Under the pieces are notes generated by a model, which saw only the letters and a program-made list of their open reading frames with translations, had not been told where the DNA came from and made no database searches. From Aggregicoccus sp. 17bor-14 (GTDB taxonomy: Bacteria; Myxococcota; Myxococcia; Myxococcales; Myxococcaceae), in NCBI RefSeq assembly GCF_009659535.1, contig NZ_VJZZ01000001.1, positions 124,001 to 188,000 on the forward strand: a stretch of 64,000 nt of DNA, given 5' to 3'. Shown here piece by piece: positions 39,209-47,792 of the stretch (positions are counted from its first letter, which is position 1; each line of letters starts with the position of its first letter). A program made the translations under genes and the position numbers.

Positions 39209-39242
39209 CCCTCACCCCGACCCTCTCCCAGAGGGAGAGGGG
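39209..39242. repeat. REP-like palindromic repeat, copy 1
   Basis: A C-rich leader containing TCACCCCGACC is followed by a 9-bp perfect inverted repeat (39221-39229 with 39233-39241 or one base shifted, 3-base loop). This sequence type is widespread between genes of GC-rich proteobacteria and myxobacteria. It lies 29 bases upstream of the exported protein start and 40 bases before the crotonase stop. A second copy with about 24 of 29 identical positions lies at 46689. Confidence 0.65.
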
Positions 39243-39282
39243 ACATTTCGCGCGGCGCCGCGACGGCAGCGCTCGTGCGGTT

Positions 39283-40059
39283 CTACTTGCCGGTGAACTG
39301 CGCGGGCCGCTTCTCGAGGAAGGCCTTCATGCCCTCCTTCTGGTCCGCCGAGCCGAAGAGGTCCGCGAAGCCGCGGCGCTCGGCCTCGAGCGCCTGGCGC
39401 AGGTCCGCGTCCGCGTTGTCCTCGATGACCCGCTTCGCCTTCGCCACCGCGAGCGGCCCCACCTTGAGGATCTTCGCGGCGACGCTGCGGCAGTGCTCGA
39501 GCAGCTTGTCCGCCGGGAGCACCTCGAGCGCGAGGCCGATCTCCTTCGCCTTCGCGGCATCCAGCTTGCCGCCGGTGAAGATGAGCTCCTTCGCGCGCGC
39601 CTTGCCGACCAGGCGCGTGAGGCGCTGCGTGCCGCCGAAGCCGGGGATGACGCCGAGCGTGACCTCGGGAAGCCCGAACACCGCCTTCTCGGAGGCGTAG
39701 ATGAGATCGCACGCGAGCGCGAGCTCGGTGCCGCCGCCCAGCGCGAAGCCGTTCACGGCCGCGATGGTGGGGATGCCCAGCTGCTCGAGCTTCAGCAGCG
39801 TGCGGTGCCCTGCCGCGGCGAACGCCTGCGCCTGCGCCTCGGCGAGCTGCGCCATCTCCGCGATGTCCGCGCCGGCGACGAAGGCCTTCTCCCCTCCGCC
39901 GGTCACGATGAGCGCGCGCACCCCGGTGCCGAGCGAGCCGAGCGCTGCCTCGAGCTCGGTGATTGTCTTGCTGTTGAGCGCGTTGAGCGCCTTGGGCCGG
40001 TCGATGGTGAGGATCGCCAGCGCGCCGTCGATGTCGAGGCGGATGTTCTCGTAGGCCAT
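39283..40059 (-). CDS. Enoyl-CoA hydratase (crotonase)
   Basis: Hydrates 2-enoyl-CoA (for example crotonyl-CoA) to 3-hydroxyacyl-CoA. 258 residues. Both catalytic Glu are present in NGFALGGGTELALACDL (about residue 115) and LPEVTLGVIPGFGGTQRL (about 135), with the oxyanion-hole segment AFVAGADIAEM near residue 62. The ATG lies 28 bases downstream of the hydroxybutyryl-CoA dehydrogenase stop, so the two adjacent steps of C4 beta-oxidation are encoded together. GGAGA is visible ten bases upstream of the start. Confidence 0.95.
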   Translation of the reverse strand: MAYENIRLDIDGALAILTIDRPKALNALNSKTITELEAALGSLGTGVRALIVTGGGEKAFVAGADIAEMAQLAEAQAQAFAAAGHRTLLKLEQLGIPTIAAVNGFALGGGTELALACDLIYASEKAVFGLPEVTLGVIPGFGGTQRLTRLVGKARAKELIFTGGKLDAAKAKEIGLALEVLPADKLLEHCRSVAAKILKVGPLAVAKAKRVIEDNADADLRQALEAERRGFADLFGSADQKEGMKAFLEKRPAQFTGK

Positions 40060-40087
40060 GGTCAGCGTGTCTCCGTGCGAGAGAGGG

Positions 40088-40936
<849 letters not shown>

Positions 40937-40983
40937 GGGTGTCCGTGTCCTTGCTCGAAAAAGGGGGTGTGCGACGTGCGGGC

Positions 40984-41012
40984 GCTATAGCCGCCGGTCC
41001 CCCGGGGGTCAA
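40984..41012 (-). promoter_or_regulatory. Predicted promoter of the hydroxybutyryl-CoA dehydrogenase-crotonase operon
   Basis: On the minus strand, TTGACC (41012-41007), 17 bases, TATAGC (40989-40984; 4 of 6), 47 bases before the ATG. The TGA within the -35 is also the stop codon of the upstream gene. Confidence 0.62.
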
Positions 41013-41443
41013 CGGCGCGCGGAGAGGTAGAGCGAGTGCTCCACACGCGGCTCCGGGCCCACCGTGAAGGGCTCCAGCCGGGGCGGCAGCGTGCCTGCGT
41101 CCGTGCGCAGGAAGAAGCGCGCGCGGTAGTGGCCCTCGCGAAGCTGCAGCGGCACCACCAGCTGCGAGGGCGGCGGGCCGGAGAAGAAGCGCTCCTCGCG
41201 CTTGAGCAGCGCGTCCTGCGCGTCGAGCACCTGCACCTCGAGGCCGCGCACGCCCGCCCAGCCCGGACCGTCCAGGTTCCACACCAGCTCGCGCTCGGGC
41301 ACCTTCGTCCAGTCCCAGAGCGCGAAGCCCACGACCACCAGGACCAGCACCGGCAGCCGGCGCAGGAGCGGGTGGCGGCGCCAGTCGCGCGCCGGCGGCG
41401 GCGCGGGCTCGTTCGGAGCCCCCGGCTCCTGCTCCGCGCTCAC
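41009..41443 (-). CDS. Hypothetical single-pass membrane protein
   Basis: 144 residues. A Pro-rich cytosolic N-terminus with basic residues (ARDWRRHPLLRR) precedes one membrane helix (about 30-45, LPVLVLVVVGFALWDW). A beta-rich external domain follows with LREGHYRARFFLRTD. I do not recognise a family. The GTG start overlaps the stop of the upstream gene by four bases (GTGA), so translation is coupled and the two products may interact. The stop codon forms part of the -35 of the next promoter. Confidence 0.72.
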   Translation of the reverse strand: MSAEQEPGAPNEPAPPPARDWRRHPLLRRLPVLVLVVVGFALWDWTKVPERELVWNLDGPGWAGVRGLEVQVLDAQDALLKREERFFSGPPPSQLVVPLQLREGHYRARFFLRTDAGTLPPRLEPFTVGPEPRVEHSLYLSARR

Positions 41444-41910
41444 TCCTTCTTGCCCTTGCGGCCGCGCCCGGCCTTGAGATCCGAGACGGTGAGCTTCATC
41501 GCGGGCGAGGCGGCCGGCTTCTCCGCCTTCTCCTCGGGAGGCACGAGCCGGATCTGCGCGGTGACCTCCACGGTCATCCCGGAGAGCAGCTTGAGGAACT
41601 CCTCGCGCAGCTTCTCGGACTGCAGGAAGCGGCGCAGCTCCTCGCTCACCACGCGGCCGATGTCGCCCTTGGTCTTCTCCGCCTGCGAGAGGATGAGCCC
41701 CAGCACCTCCTTGGGCAGCTTGAGCTGCCCGGCGAGGGAGCGGATGCCGTCCTCCGTCATGAAGAGGGCGCCCAGGCCCGCGACCGCCGCCTTGCGGACG
41801 AAGTCGGGAACGAAGCCGGCGCGGCCCTCGCGCCCCACGCTGCCGTCGTCGTCGCCGAGCAGCGGGTCGGTGTCGTCGTCCAGGTCGTCGTGGGGCGGGC
41901 GGGGAGCCAT
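41440..41910 (-). CDS. Hypothetical protein coupled to a membrane protein
   Basis: 156 residues, no signal peptide. An acidic N-terminus (DDLDDDTDPLLGDDDGS) is followed by a helical region (FVRKAAVAGLGALFMTEDGI, LKLPKEVLGLILSQAEKTKG, EELRRFLQSEKLREEFLKLL). The C-terminus is Lys-rich (DLKAGRGRKGKKE). The LSQAEKTKGDIGRVVSEELRRFL pattern resembles small proteobacterial proteins that carry an internal amphipathic/phasin-like helix, but I cannot name a family. It lies 22 bases downstream of mrp and overlaps the following membrane protein gene by four bases. Confidence 0.75.
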   Translation of the reverse strand: MAPRPPHDDLDDDTDPLLGDDDGSVGREGRAGFVPDFVRKAAVAGLGALFMTEDGIRSLAGQLKLPKEVLGLILSQAEKTKGDIGRVVSEELRRFLQSEKLREEFLKLLSGMTVEVTAQIRLVPPEEKAEKPAASPAMKLTVSDLKAGRGRKGKKE

Positions 41911-41932
41911 GGCGAGGAGCGAGCCTAGCCCT

Positions 41933-43021
41933 CTACGGGCCCTGCACCACCGGCAAGCGCACGCGCATGTTCTCGGTGGACACTCGGCCCGCGATGTTGC
42001 GCGCCATCTCCACGAAGGCCTTGGCCTCGATGGAGTCCGGGTGGCTCTTCACCACCGGCACGCCCTTGTCGCCGCCCTCGCGCACGCGCAGCTCCAGGGG
42101 GATCTCCCCGAGGAAGGGCACCTTGAAGGCCTCGGCCGCCTTGCGCCCGCCGCCGTGGTGGAAGATGGCGGTGGTCTTGGAGCAGTGCGGGCAGATGAAC
42201 TGGCTCATGTTCTCCACGATGCCCAGCACCGGGATGTGCACCCGGTCGAACATCTGCTTCGCGCGCACCACGTCCGCGAGCGCCACGTCCTGCGGCGTGG
42301 TCACGAGCACCGCGCCCGCGGCGCGCACGCTCTGCGAGAGCGAGAGGGCCACGTCGCCGGTGCCCGGCGGCAGGTCCAGCACGAGGTAGTCCAGCTCGCC
42401 CCAGTTCACGTCACGCACCAGCTGCATCAGCGCGCCGTGCAGCATGGGGCCGCGCCAGATGAGCGCCTGATCCGGCTCCACGAGGAATCCGATGGACATG
42501 ACCTTCATGCCGTGGGCGGTCATCGGGTTGAGCGTCTTGCCGTCCGGGCTCACCGGCTTCTCGGTGACGCCGGTCATCATCGGCACCGAGGGGCCGTAGA
42601 AGTCCGCGTCGAGCAGGCCCACCTTCGCGCCGTGCTGGGCGAGCGCGGCGGCGAGGTTCACCGAGACGGTGCTCTTGCCCACCCCGCCCTTGCCCGCGCC
42701 CACCAGGATCACGTTCTTCACGCCCGGCAGCAGCGCCTGGCCGCCCGTCTGCGGCATGCCTGCGGGGGCGGAGCGCACGCGCGCGCCCCACTCGATCTCG
42801 AACTTCTCGAGGCCGGGCACGCCGCGCAGCGCCGCCTCGGAGTCCGCCTGGATCTTCGCCTTCATCGGGCACGCCGGCGTGGTCAGCTCGATCTTGAGCT
42901 TCGCGGTATTGCCCTCGACACGCACGTTCTGCACCATCCCGGCCTTCACCAGGTCGACGTGCAGCTCGGGGTCCACCACCTTCGACATCGCAGCGAGGAT
43001 GTCGCGCTCGGAAACGTTCAT
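41933..43021 (-). CDS. mrp: Mrp/ApbC-type P-loop Fe-S cluster carrier
   Basis: Iron-sulfur cluster scaffold/carrier of the Mrp/NBP35 family. 362 residues. The N-terminal MIP18/DUF59 domain (about 1-85) has VVDPELHVDLVKAGMVQNV and TTPACPMK. The deviant Walker A VGAGKGGVGKSTVSVNLA is at about 107, with LDADFYGPSVP and DLPPGTGDVALSL downstream. The cluster-binding CPHC is in SQFICPHCSK near 280. The start is ATG 43021. Neighbours of unknown function on both sides appear to be in the same transcript. Confidence 0.95.
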   Translation of the reverse strand: MNVSERDILAAMSKVVDPELHVDLVKAGMVQNVRVEGNTAKLKIELTTPACPMKAKIQADSEAALRGVPGLEKFEIEWGARVRSAPAGMPQTGGQALLPGVKNVILVGAGKGGVGKSTVSVNLAAALAQHGAKVGLLDADFYGPSVPMMTGVTEKPVSPDGKTLNPMTAHGMKVMSIGFLVEPDQALIWRGPMLHGALMQLVRDVNWGELDYLVLDLPPGTGDVALSLSQSVRAAGAVLVTTPQDVALADVVRAKQMFDRVHIPVLGIVENMSQFICPHCSKTTAIFHHGGGRKAAEAFKVPFLGEIPLELRVREGGDKGVPVVKSHPDSIEAKAFVEMARNIAGRVSTENMRVRLPVVQGP

Positions 43022-43063
43022 GGGCGCTGCTCTAACCCAAAGCCGGCCCCTGCGCACGCGCCG

Positions 43064-43492
43064 TCAGCGGGAGGCGCTGCCGGGTTCCATTAGCGCGGCC
43101 GCCAGGGCCTTGCGCAGCGGGGCGAGGACGGCCGGGTCCACGCGGCTCGCCTCGAGCAGGGCGAGCGCCGCGCGGCACACCTGGGGGTCCACCGCCGGCC
43201 CCAGGGTCATGAGGTAGGGGTCGTAGCGGCCCCCGGACGTGGAGGACTGGGCGTCGAAGCTGCCGGTGCGCAGGCCCTGCTCCCGGGTCCACTCGAGCGA
43301 CACCCGGAAGAAGACCAGCTGCAGGTGGCGCGGCGGCGCGCCGGGGACCCCCCAGGCGAAGAGCTCGGTCCCACTGTCGCCGAGGAACCAGCGCACCGGG
43401 TCCTCACCCTGCTCCTGCTGGAGCGAGGAGGGATCGATCTCGCGCAGGCTGCGGCCCAGGCGCAGCAGCAGCTCGGGGCTGGGGCGGCTCAT
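43064..43492 (-). CDS. Hypothetical protein
   Basis: 142-residue soluble protein that I do not recognise. An N-terminal helix (LLLRLGRSLREID) is followed by a beta-rich middle (WFLGDSGTELFAWGVPG, RHLQLVFFRVSLEWTRE) and a helical C-terminus (RAALALLEASRVD, LRKALAAALM). The ATG overlaps the stop of the upstream lipoprotein gene by four bases (ATGA), so the pair is translationally coupled. It precedes mrp by 42 bases. No function can be assigned. Confidence 0.72.
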   Translation of the reverse strand: MSRPSPELLLRLGRSLREIDPSSLQQEQGEDPVRWFLGDSGTELFAWGVPGAPPRHLQLVFFRVSLEWTREQGLRTGSFDAQSSTSGGRYDPYLMTLGPAVDPQVCRAALALLEASRVDPAVLAPLRKALAAALMEPGSASR

Positions 43493-44106
43493 TCGAGCGC
43501 CGCCACGCGGTACCCGCCGTCCTCCCGCACGAGCCTCACCGCGCGGCCCTGTCCCAGCTCGAGCCGGGCCTCCGCCCCCTCGAGCACCAGCGGCCCCGGG
43601 AGCGCGGCGCGGGCGCGCTGCAGGCGCTCGCGGGCGAGCGGCTCGGCGCGGAAGTCCGCCCCCAGGCGCTCCGGCGTGTAGCGCGCGCGCAGGGGACCCG
43701 CGAGCAGCGACCAGGCCTCGGGCCAGCGCCCTGCCTCCGCCGCCTCGAGGAAGCGCTCGAGCGCAGCGCGCGGCGCCGCGTCCGCGCCGGCCTCCCGCAC
43801 GCGCCAGCCCGCGGGCGTCTGCACCAGCAGCAGCTGCGGGCTGCGCGCCTCGAGCTGCGGGAGCTCCGCGCGCACCTCGGCGGCGCGCTCGGCGCGGGCC
43901 TCGGCGCTCGCGTAGCGGGCACGAAAGGCCTCCGCGCCGGCCTCGGGCTCCGCCGTGAGCGCGAGCGCGTCTTCCACGTGCCCCTCGCGCAGCGCGCGCG
44001 CGTAGCGCTCGGCGACGTCGCCCGGGCCGGGGCGCCCGGCGCAAGCGCACAGCAGCACGAGCGGGGCGAGGAGGCGGCGCGAGGGCGGGCGGGAGGGAGG
44101 CGTCAC
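43489..44106 (-). CDS. Predicted lipoprotein, unknown function
   Basis: 205 residues from GTG 44106, which gives a compact signal peptide with lipobox LVLLCAC (Cys about 19 or 21). ATG 44148 would add 14 Gly/Pro-rich residues. The mature protein is Ala/Arg/Glu-rich and seems to contain two similar alpha/beta halves: ERYARALREGHVEDALALTA and LERFLEAAEAGRWPEAWSLL are alike. That pattern recalls small NTF2-like or TPR-like repeats in lipoproteins, but this is a guess. It is coupled to the next gene by a four-base overlap. Confidence 0.65.
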   Translation of the reverse strand: MTPPSRPPSRRLLAPLVLLCACAGRPGPGDVAERYARALREGHVEDALALTAEPEAGAEAFRARYASAEARAERAAEVRAELPQLEARSPQLLLVQTPAGWRVREAGADAAPRAALERFLEAAEAGRWPEAWSLLAGPLRARYTPERLGADFRAEPLARERLQRARAALPGPLVLEGAEARLELGQGRAVRLVREDGGYRVAALE

Positions 44107-44166
44107 GACCCCGATGACGCTACCACCCGGCGCGCCAGGCCCAAGCATTCGGTGTAGGCCGGCCGC

Positions 44167-44886
44167 TCAGCGCAGCGCGTCCAGGAGGAAGGCGACGATG
44201 CTGCCCCAGCCCCCGCCGCGCTTCGCACAGGGCTCCGCGTGCTCCACGTCCGGGGGCAGCGTGGCGCCGGACACCGCCCCCGCCGGGCGGCAGGCACCGC
44301 AGTACACGTCACCATCGAGCGCGTGGGCCTCGCGCACCGTGAGCAGCGCCGAACAGGCGGAGCACTCGAGTGCCGTGTGCGAGTTGATCCGCACCGCGTG
44401 CCCATTCGCGAGCGCGCGGGTCGCGCCCGGGGCACTCCAGGGGTCCGTCACGGGAGCCGCCGCGGCGGGGATCTCCCAGGCCCCTGGGGTGGGAGGCCTG
44501 GGGCGCGCGGGCACGCGCTCGAGCAGCTCCAGCTCGCCGCGGTCCAGCCACACGCCCTCGCAGGGCACGCACACGTCCACGGTGCAGGTGGCCGTCACCA
44601 CCAGCGAGAGCCGCCCGCCGCATGCGGGGCAGGCCACCGGTGCGCTGTGGCAGGTGGCGCAGGCCACCTCCGCGCGAGGCACCAGGTGCCCGAGGCGCCG
44701 GCAGCGCGACGCCGCCTGGCGCGCGGCGGCGAGGAACTGGCGCACCGACGGGCGATCCGGAAAGAGCTCGAGCTCGCCCCGGTCGAACCACAGCCCCTGG
44801 CAGCGCGGGCAGCTGTCCACCTCCACGTCCCGGGCCGCGAGGGGGACGAGGGGCTGTTCGCTGCAGATGGGACAGGCGCGCGGCAT
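44167..44886 (-). CDS. Zinc-ribbon protein with two TFIIB-type zinc finger motifs
   Basis: 239 residues. Two copies of a TFIIB-type zinc-finger module are visible: CPICSEQPL followed by CPRCQGLWFDRGELELF (residues 5-45), and CPACGGRLSL followed by CVPCEGVWLDRGELELL (about 85-125). A third Cys pair set (ECSACSAL and YCGACRP) lies near the C-terminus (about 180-205). This module occurs in many uncharacterised bacterial zinc proteins. The start is ATG 44886, where AGGA stands eight bases upstream; ATG 44895 is possible. It begins 10 bases after the sppA stop. Metal binding is well supported; the role is unknown. Confidence 0.8.
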   Translation of the reverse strand: MPRACPICSEQPLVPLAARDVEVDSCPRCQGLWFDRGELELFPDRPSVRQFLAAARQAASRCRRLGHLVPRAEVACATCHSAPVACPACGGRLSLVVTATCTVDVCVPCEGVWLDRGELELLERVPARPRPPTPGAWEIPAAAAPVTDPWSAPGATRALANGHAVRINSHTALECSACSALLTVREAHALDGDVYCGACRPAGAVSGATLPPDVEHAEPCAKRGGGWGSIVAFLLDALR

Positions 44887-44896
44887 GCGGGCCATC

Positions 44897-46603
44897 CTAG
44901 TCGAAGCGCTCCTGCGCAGGCAGGTCCCCGAGGCCCACCACCCCGAGTGCCAGGGGGCACAGCGCGTACAGCTGGGCGCGGGCCGCTCCTGCCAGCAGCC
45001 GCAGGAGCGAGAGCGGCTGCTCGCGGGCGCCGAAGTGCGCGAGCTCGAAGGGCCCCGGGGCCACCTCCGCCAGCTCGAGCGCGCGTCGGCACGCGTCCTC
45101 GAAGCCGCCCACGCGGTCCACGAGCCCCGCCTCGAGCGCGCGCGTCCCCGAGTACACGCGGCCCTCGGCGCGCTGGTGCACCTGCTCGGGCGTGGTGCGG
45201 CGCGCCTGCGCCACCATCCCCAGGAAGGCCTGGTAGGTCTCCTCCACCTCCGCCTCGAGCGACGCGCGCTCGTGCGGGGTGAAGCCGCGCGAGGAGGAGT
45301 GCAGCCCCGCGTTCTCGCCGCGCGTGATGAGCGTGCGCCCGATGCCCAGGCGCTCGAGCAGCGCGGACGCATCGAACTTGCCCGCGAAGACGCCGATGGA
45401 GCCGACGATCGCATGGGGCGCGCTCCACAGCTCGCGCGCCCCGAGCGCGGCCATGTAGCCGCCACTCGCCGCCACCCGGTCCACGAACGCGATGATGGGC
45501 TTGCGCTGACCCGCGCGCTGCACCGCCTCGAGGATGAGCTCGGAGGCGAGCGCGGAGCCGCCCGGGCTGTCGATGTAGAGCAGCAGAGCGCGCGAGCGCG
45601 GGTCCCGCGCGGCGGCCCGCACCGCCTTCACCACCGCCTCCGAGCCCGCGGCCTGCGGGCCCACGCCCCGCGTCCCCTTGCCCGACACGATCATCCCCGA
45701 CACCGACACCAGCGCGAGCCGCGGAGGCAGGCGCAGCGGCCTCCAGCGCACCGGGGGCCACGGCAGGTGCGCGAGGTAGGCCGCGTAGGACTCCACGCCC
45801 CGCGCCTCGTCGTCCTTCGTCCCCTCGCCCAGCAGCCGTGCGCCGAGGTCCGCCTCGCTGCACAGCGCGTCCACCAGCCCCGCACCGAGCGCACGCCGCG
45901 CGCTGTAGGGGCCCTCGTCGACGAGCGCGCGCACCTGCTCCGGCGTGCGCCGGCGGCCGCGCACCACGGCGTCCACCAGCGCCGCGTAGCGCTCGTCCAG
46001 GAAGCCCTCCAGCGTCTGGCGCTGGATGTCCGAGACCTCGGCGTGGGTGAAGAGCTCGGGGGCGGTCTTGTAGTCGCCGCGCCGCACGAAGTGCGCCTGG
46101 ATGCCGAGGCGCCCCAGCCCCTCTCCGAGCGCCGTGGCCTCGGCCGCGAAGCCCAGCAGGTCCACCCGGCCCGCCGGGGCGAGCAGCACCTCGTCGCAGG
46201 CGCACAGCAGCTCGTAGCCCGCGTTGTCCACGCTCACCGCCCAGCCCACCACCCGCTTGCCCGCGGCGCGGAACGTGGCGAGCAGCTGCGCGAGGGCGTC
46301 GCGCTTCGCGGGCGGCAGGTGCGCGCCCTCGAGCTCGAGGAGGATGCCCTTCAGCGCCGGGTCGCGCGCGAGCCGCTCCAGGGCCTCGCGCAGCGAGTCC
46401 AGCGAGAGCACCGTGGCGGGCTCGGGCGTGCGCTGGCCGGGGCGCCAGCGGCGCTTGCGCGGCACGCGGTAGGGCGGATCTCCCGCCACCCGGAAGCGCA
46501 CCCAGGTGGGGCGCCGGCGCGCGCGCATCAGCCGGAAGGGAGCGGCCACGAGCGCGCGCAGGAGCAGCCAGAGGTTGACGAGGAGGACGGCAATCAGGCG
46601 CAT
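44897..46603 (-). CDS. sppA: Signal peptide peptidase SppA (double-domain, 67K type)
   Basis: Membrane-bound serine protease that degrades cleaved signal peptides. 568 residues with an N-terminal membrane anchor (about 3-22) and two tandem SppA/ClpP-fold halves. The general-base Lys is in RRGDYKTAPELFTH (about residue 190) and the nucleophile Ser in DRVAASGGYMAAL (about 390), arranged as in the long E. coli enzyme. DSPGGSALASELI and GSIGVFAGKFD are further family segments. Length is slightly below E. coli SppA. It appears to be co-transcribed with rtcA upstream (88-base gap) and the zinc-ribbon gene downstream (10 bases). Confidence 0.95.
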   Translation of the reverse strand: MRLIAVLLVNLWLLLRALVAAPFRLMRARRRPTWVRFRVAGDPPYRVPRKRRWRPGQRTPEPATVLSLDSLREALERLARDPALKGILLELEGAHLPPAKRDALAQLLATFRAAGKRVVGWAVSVDNAGYELLCACDEVLLAPAGRVDLLGFAAEATALGEGLGRLGIQAHFVRRGDYKTAPELFTHAEVSDIQRQTLEGFLDERYAALVDAVVRGRRRTPEQVRALVDEGPYSARRALGAGLVDALCSEADLGARLLGEGTKDDEARGVESYAAYLAHLPWPPVRWRPLRLPPRLALVSVSGMIVSGKGTRGVGPQAAGSEAVVKAVRAAARDPRSRALLLYIDSPGGSALASELILEAVQRAGQRKPIIAFVDRVAASGGYMAALGARELWSAPHAIVGSIGVFAGKFDASALLERLGIGRTLITRGENAGLHSSSRGFTPHERASLEAEVEETYQAFLGMVAQARRTTPEQVHQRAEGRVYSGTRALEAGLVDRVGGFEDACRRALELAEVAPGPFELAHFGAREQPLSLLRLLAGAARAQLYALCPLALGVVGLGDLPAQERFD

Positions 46604-46688
46604 GGGGGCGTTGTAACCGCAGCCAGGGCGCCGGCGCCGCTCCGCGTGGCGGGATGCGCGGCCCGCTGTCTCGCAGTGGGCCCCTCTT

Positions 46689-46717
46689 CCCCTACCCCGC
46701 CCCGCTCCCGGAGGGAG
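46689..46717. repeat. REP-like palindromic repeat, degenerate copy 2, inside the end of rtcA
   Basis: About 24 of 29 positions match the copy at 39209 (CCCC-A-CCCCG core and CTCCC-GAGGGAG hairpin). Most of it is read as the last codons of rtcA (RPRTPSGSGAG) and it includes the rtcA stop codon. It appears to be an old insertion that provided a new C-terminus. Confidence 0.55.
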
Positions 46718-47792
46718 TCCGCGGGCGCACCTCGACGGCGCCGGCGGCCGCGTCCACGTCGATGTGCACGTCCAGGAACTGCTGCAGGACGCGGGCGTGG
46801 GTGGTGAGGTGCTCGGTCACCTCGGCCGTGGTGTAGCGCGTGGTGCCCGGCGCGGAGGGCCCGAGGTGCCCCGCGGCGAGCAGCGCCGCGGGCAGGAGGA
46901 TCTGGTCCGCGAGGTGCTCGTCGATGGCGCCGCCGCGCGCCATGAACGCCGCCACCACCTCGGCCGCCTCGCGCCCCACCTCCTCCGCGGGCCGCCCACG
47001 CTCGCCCAGCGCGGTGAAGCCGGCGATGGTGTTCTCGAACTGCGCGAGCACGAAGGTGACGCTGCCGCGCGAGCCGGCCACCGGGAGGGGGCGGTTCTCC
47101 GCATGGCTGAGGATGCCCCGCTCGCGCAGCGCGGCCACCGCGGCGCGCGACTGGCGCTCGGCGATGCTGAACGGAAGCCCCGCGGCGAAGGAGCGCACCG
47201 TCATCTCCTGCAGCGTGCCGCGCGAGGGCAGGTCCACGAGCCGCGGGGGCTCGGAGGGCGGCTGCACCTGGGCGCGCAGCTCGCCGGCCCCCTCCGGGTA
47301 GAAGCCCGCGTGGGTGAGCGAGAGGCTGGCCGGCAGGCCGTAGGCCCGCATCACCGGCAGCCACACCTCCTGCAGGTAGTGGAAGCTGGGGCTCTTGGGC
47401 AGGTGGGTGCCGCCGCGCAGCGTGAGGGTGCCGCCTCCTGCGAGCGCGAGCGGGTAGAAGAGGCACTGCAGCAGCAGCGGCGTGCTGCCCGCGGTGCCCA
47501 CCTCGAGCAGGTAGTCGCCGGGGACGACCGGCCGGGGGGTGAAGCGGATCTCCGAGGCGCCGACCTCGGCGCCCTCGCTGGTGCCCCCGCTGAGCGCCTC
47601 GGCGCCGCGCACGCAGGCGAGGTGCTGCGGCCGCAGCCCCCCGGGCCGCCGGTTCGCCCGCAGGTGGTGCAGGTGCAGGGGGCGCCCGGTGATGAGCGAG
47701 AGCGACAGGGCCGAGCGGAGGATCTGCCCTCCGCCCTCCCCTTCACTTCCGTCCAGCACCACCGGACTCTGGGTTGCGTCACTGCCGCGCAT
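46692..47792 (-). CDS. rtcA: RNA 3'-terminal phosphate cyclase
   Basis: Converts RNA 3'-phosphate ends to 2',3'-cyclic phosphates using ATP through an enzyme-AMP intermediate. 366 residues. Family segments are LDGSEGEGGGQILRSALSL, HLRANRRPGGLRPQHL, GTHLPKSPSFHYLQEVWLP, and the C-terminal DEHLADQILLPAALLAAG. The active-site His is probably that in TEHLTTHARVLQQFL, which lines up gap-free with the HLLTNIAVVERFL segment of the E. coli enzyme. No rtcB or rtcR is adjacent. The last ten residues come from a REP-like repeat. The drawn ATG is head-to-head with the permease ATG; an internal GTG (about residue 11) may be the true start. Confidence 0.93.
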   Translation of the reverse strand: MRGSDATQSPVVLDGSEGEGGGQILRSALSLSLITGRPLHLHHLRANRRPGGLRPQHLACVRGAEALSGGTSEGAEVGASEIRFTPRPVVPGDYLLEVGTAGSTPLLLQCLFYPLALAGGGTLTLRGGTHLPKSPSFHYLQEVWLPVMRAYGLPASLSLTHAGFYPEGAGELRAQVQPPSEPPRLVDLPSRGTLQEMTVRSFAAGLPFSIAERQSRAAVAALRERGILSHAENRPLPVAGSRGSVTFVLAQFENTIAGFTALGERGRPAEEVGREAAEVVAAFMARGGAIDEHLADQILLPAALLAAGHLGPSAPGTTRYTTAEVTEHLTTHARVLQQFLDVHIDVDAAAGAVEVRPRTPSGSGAG

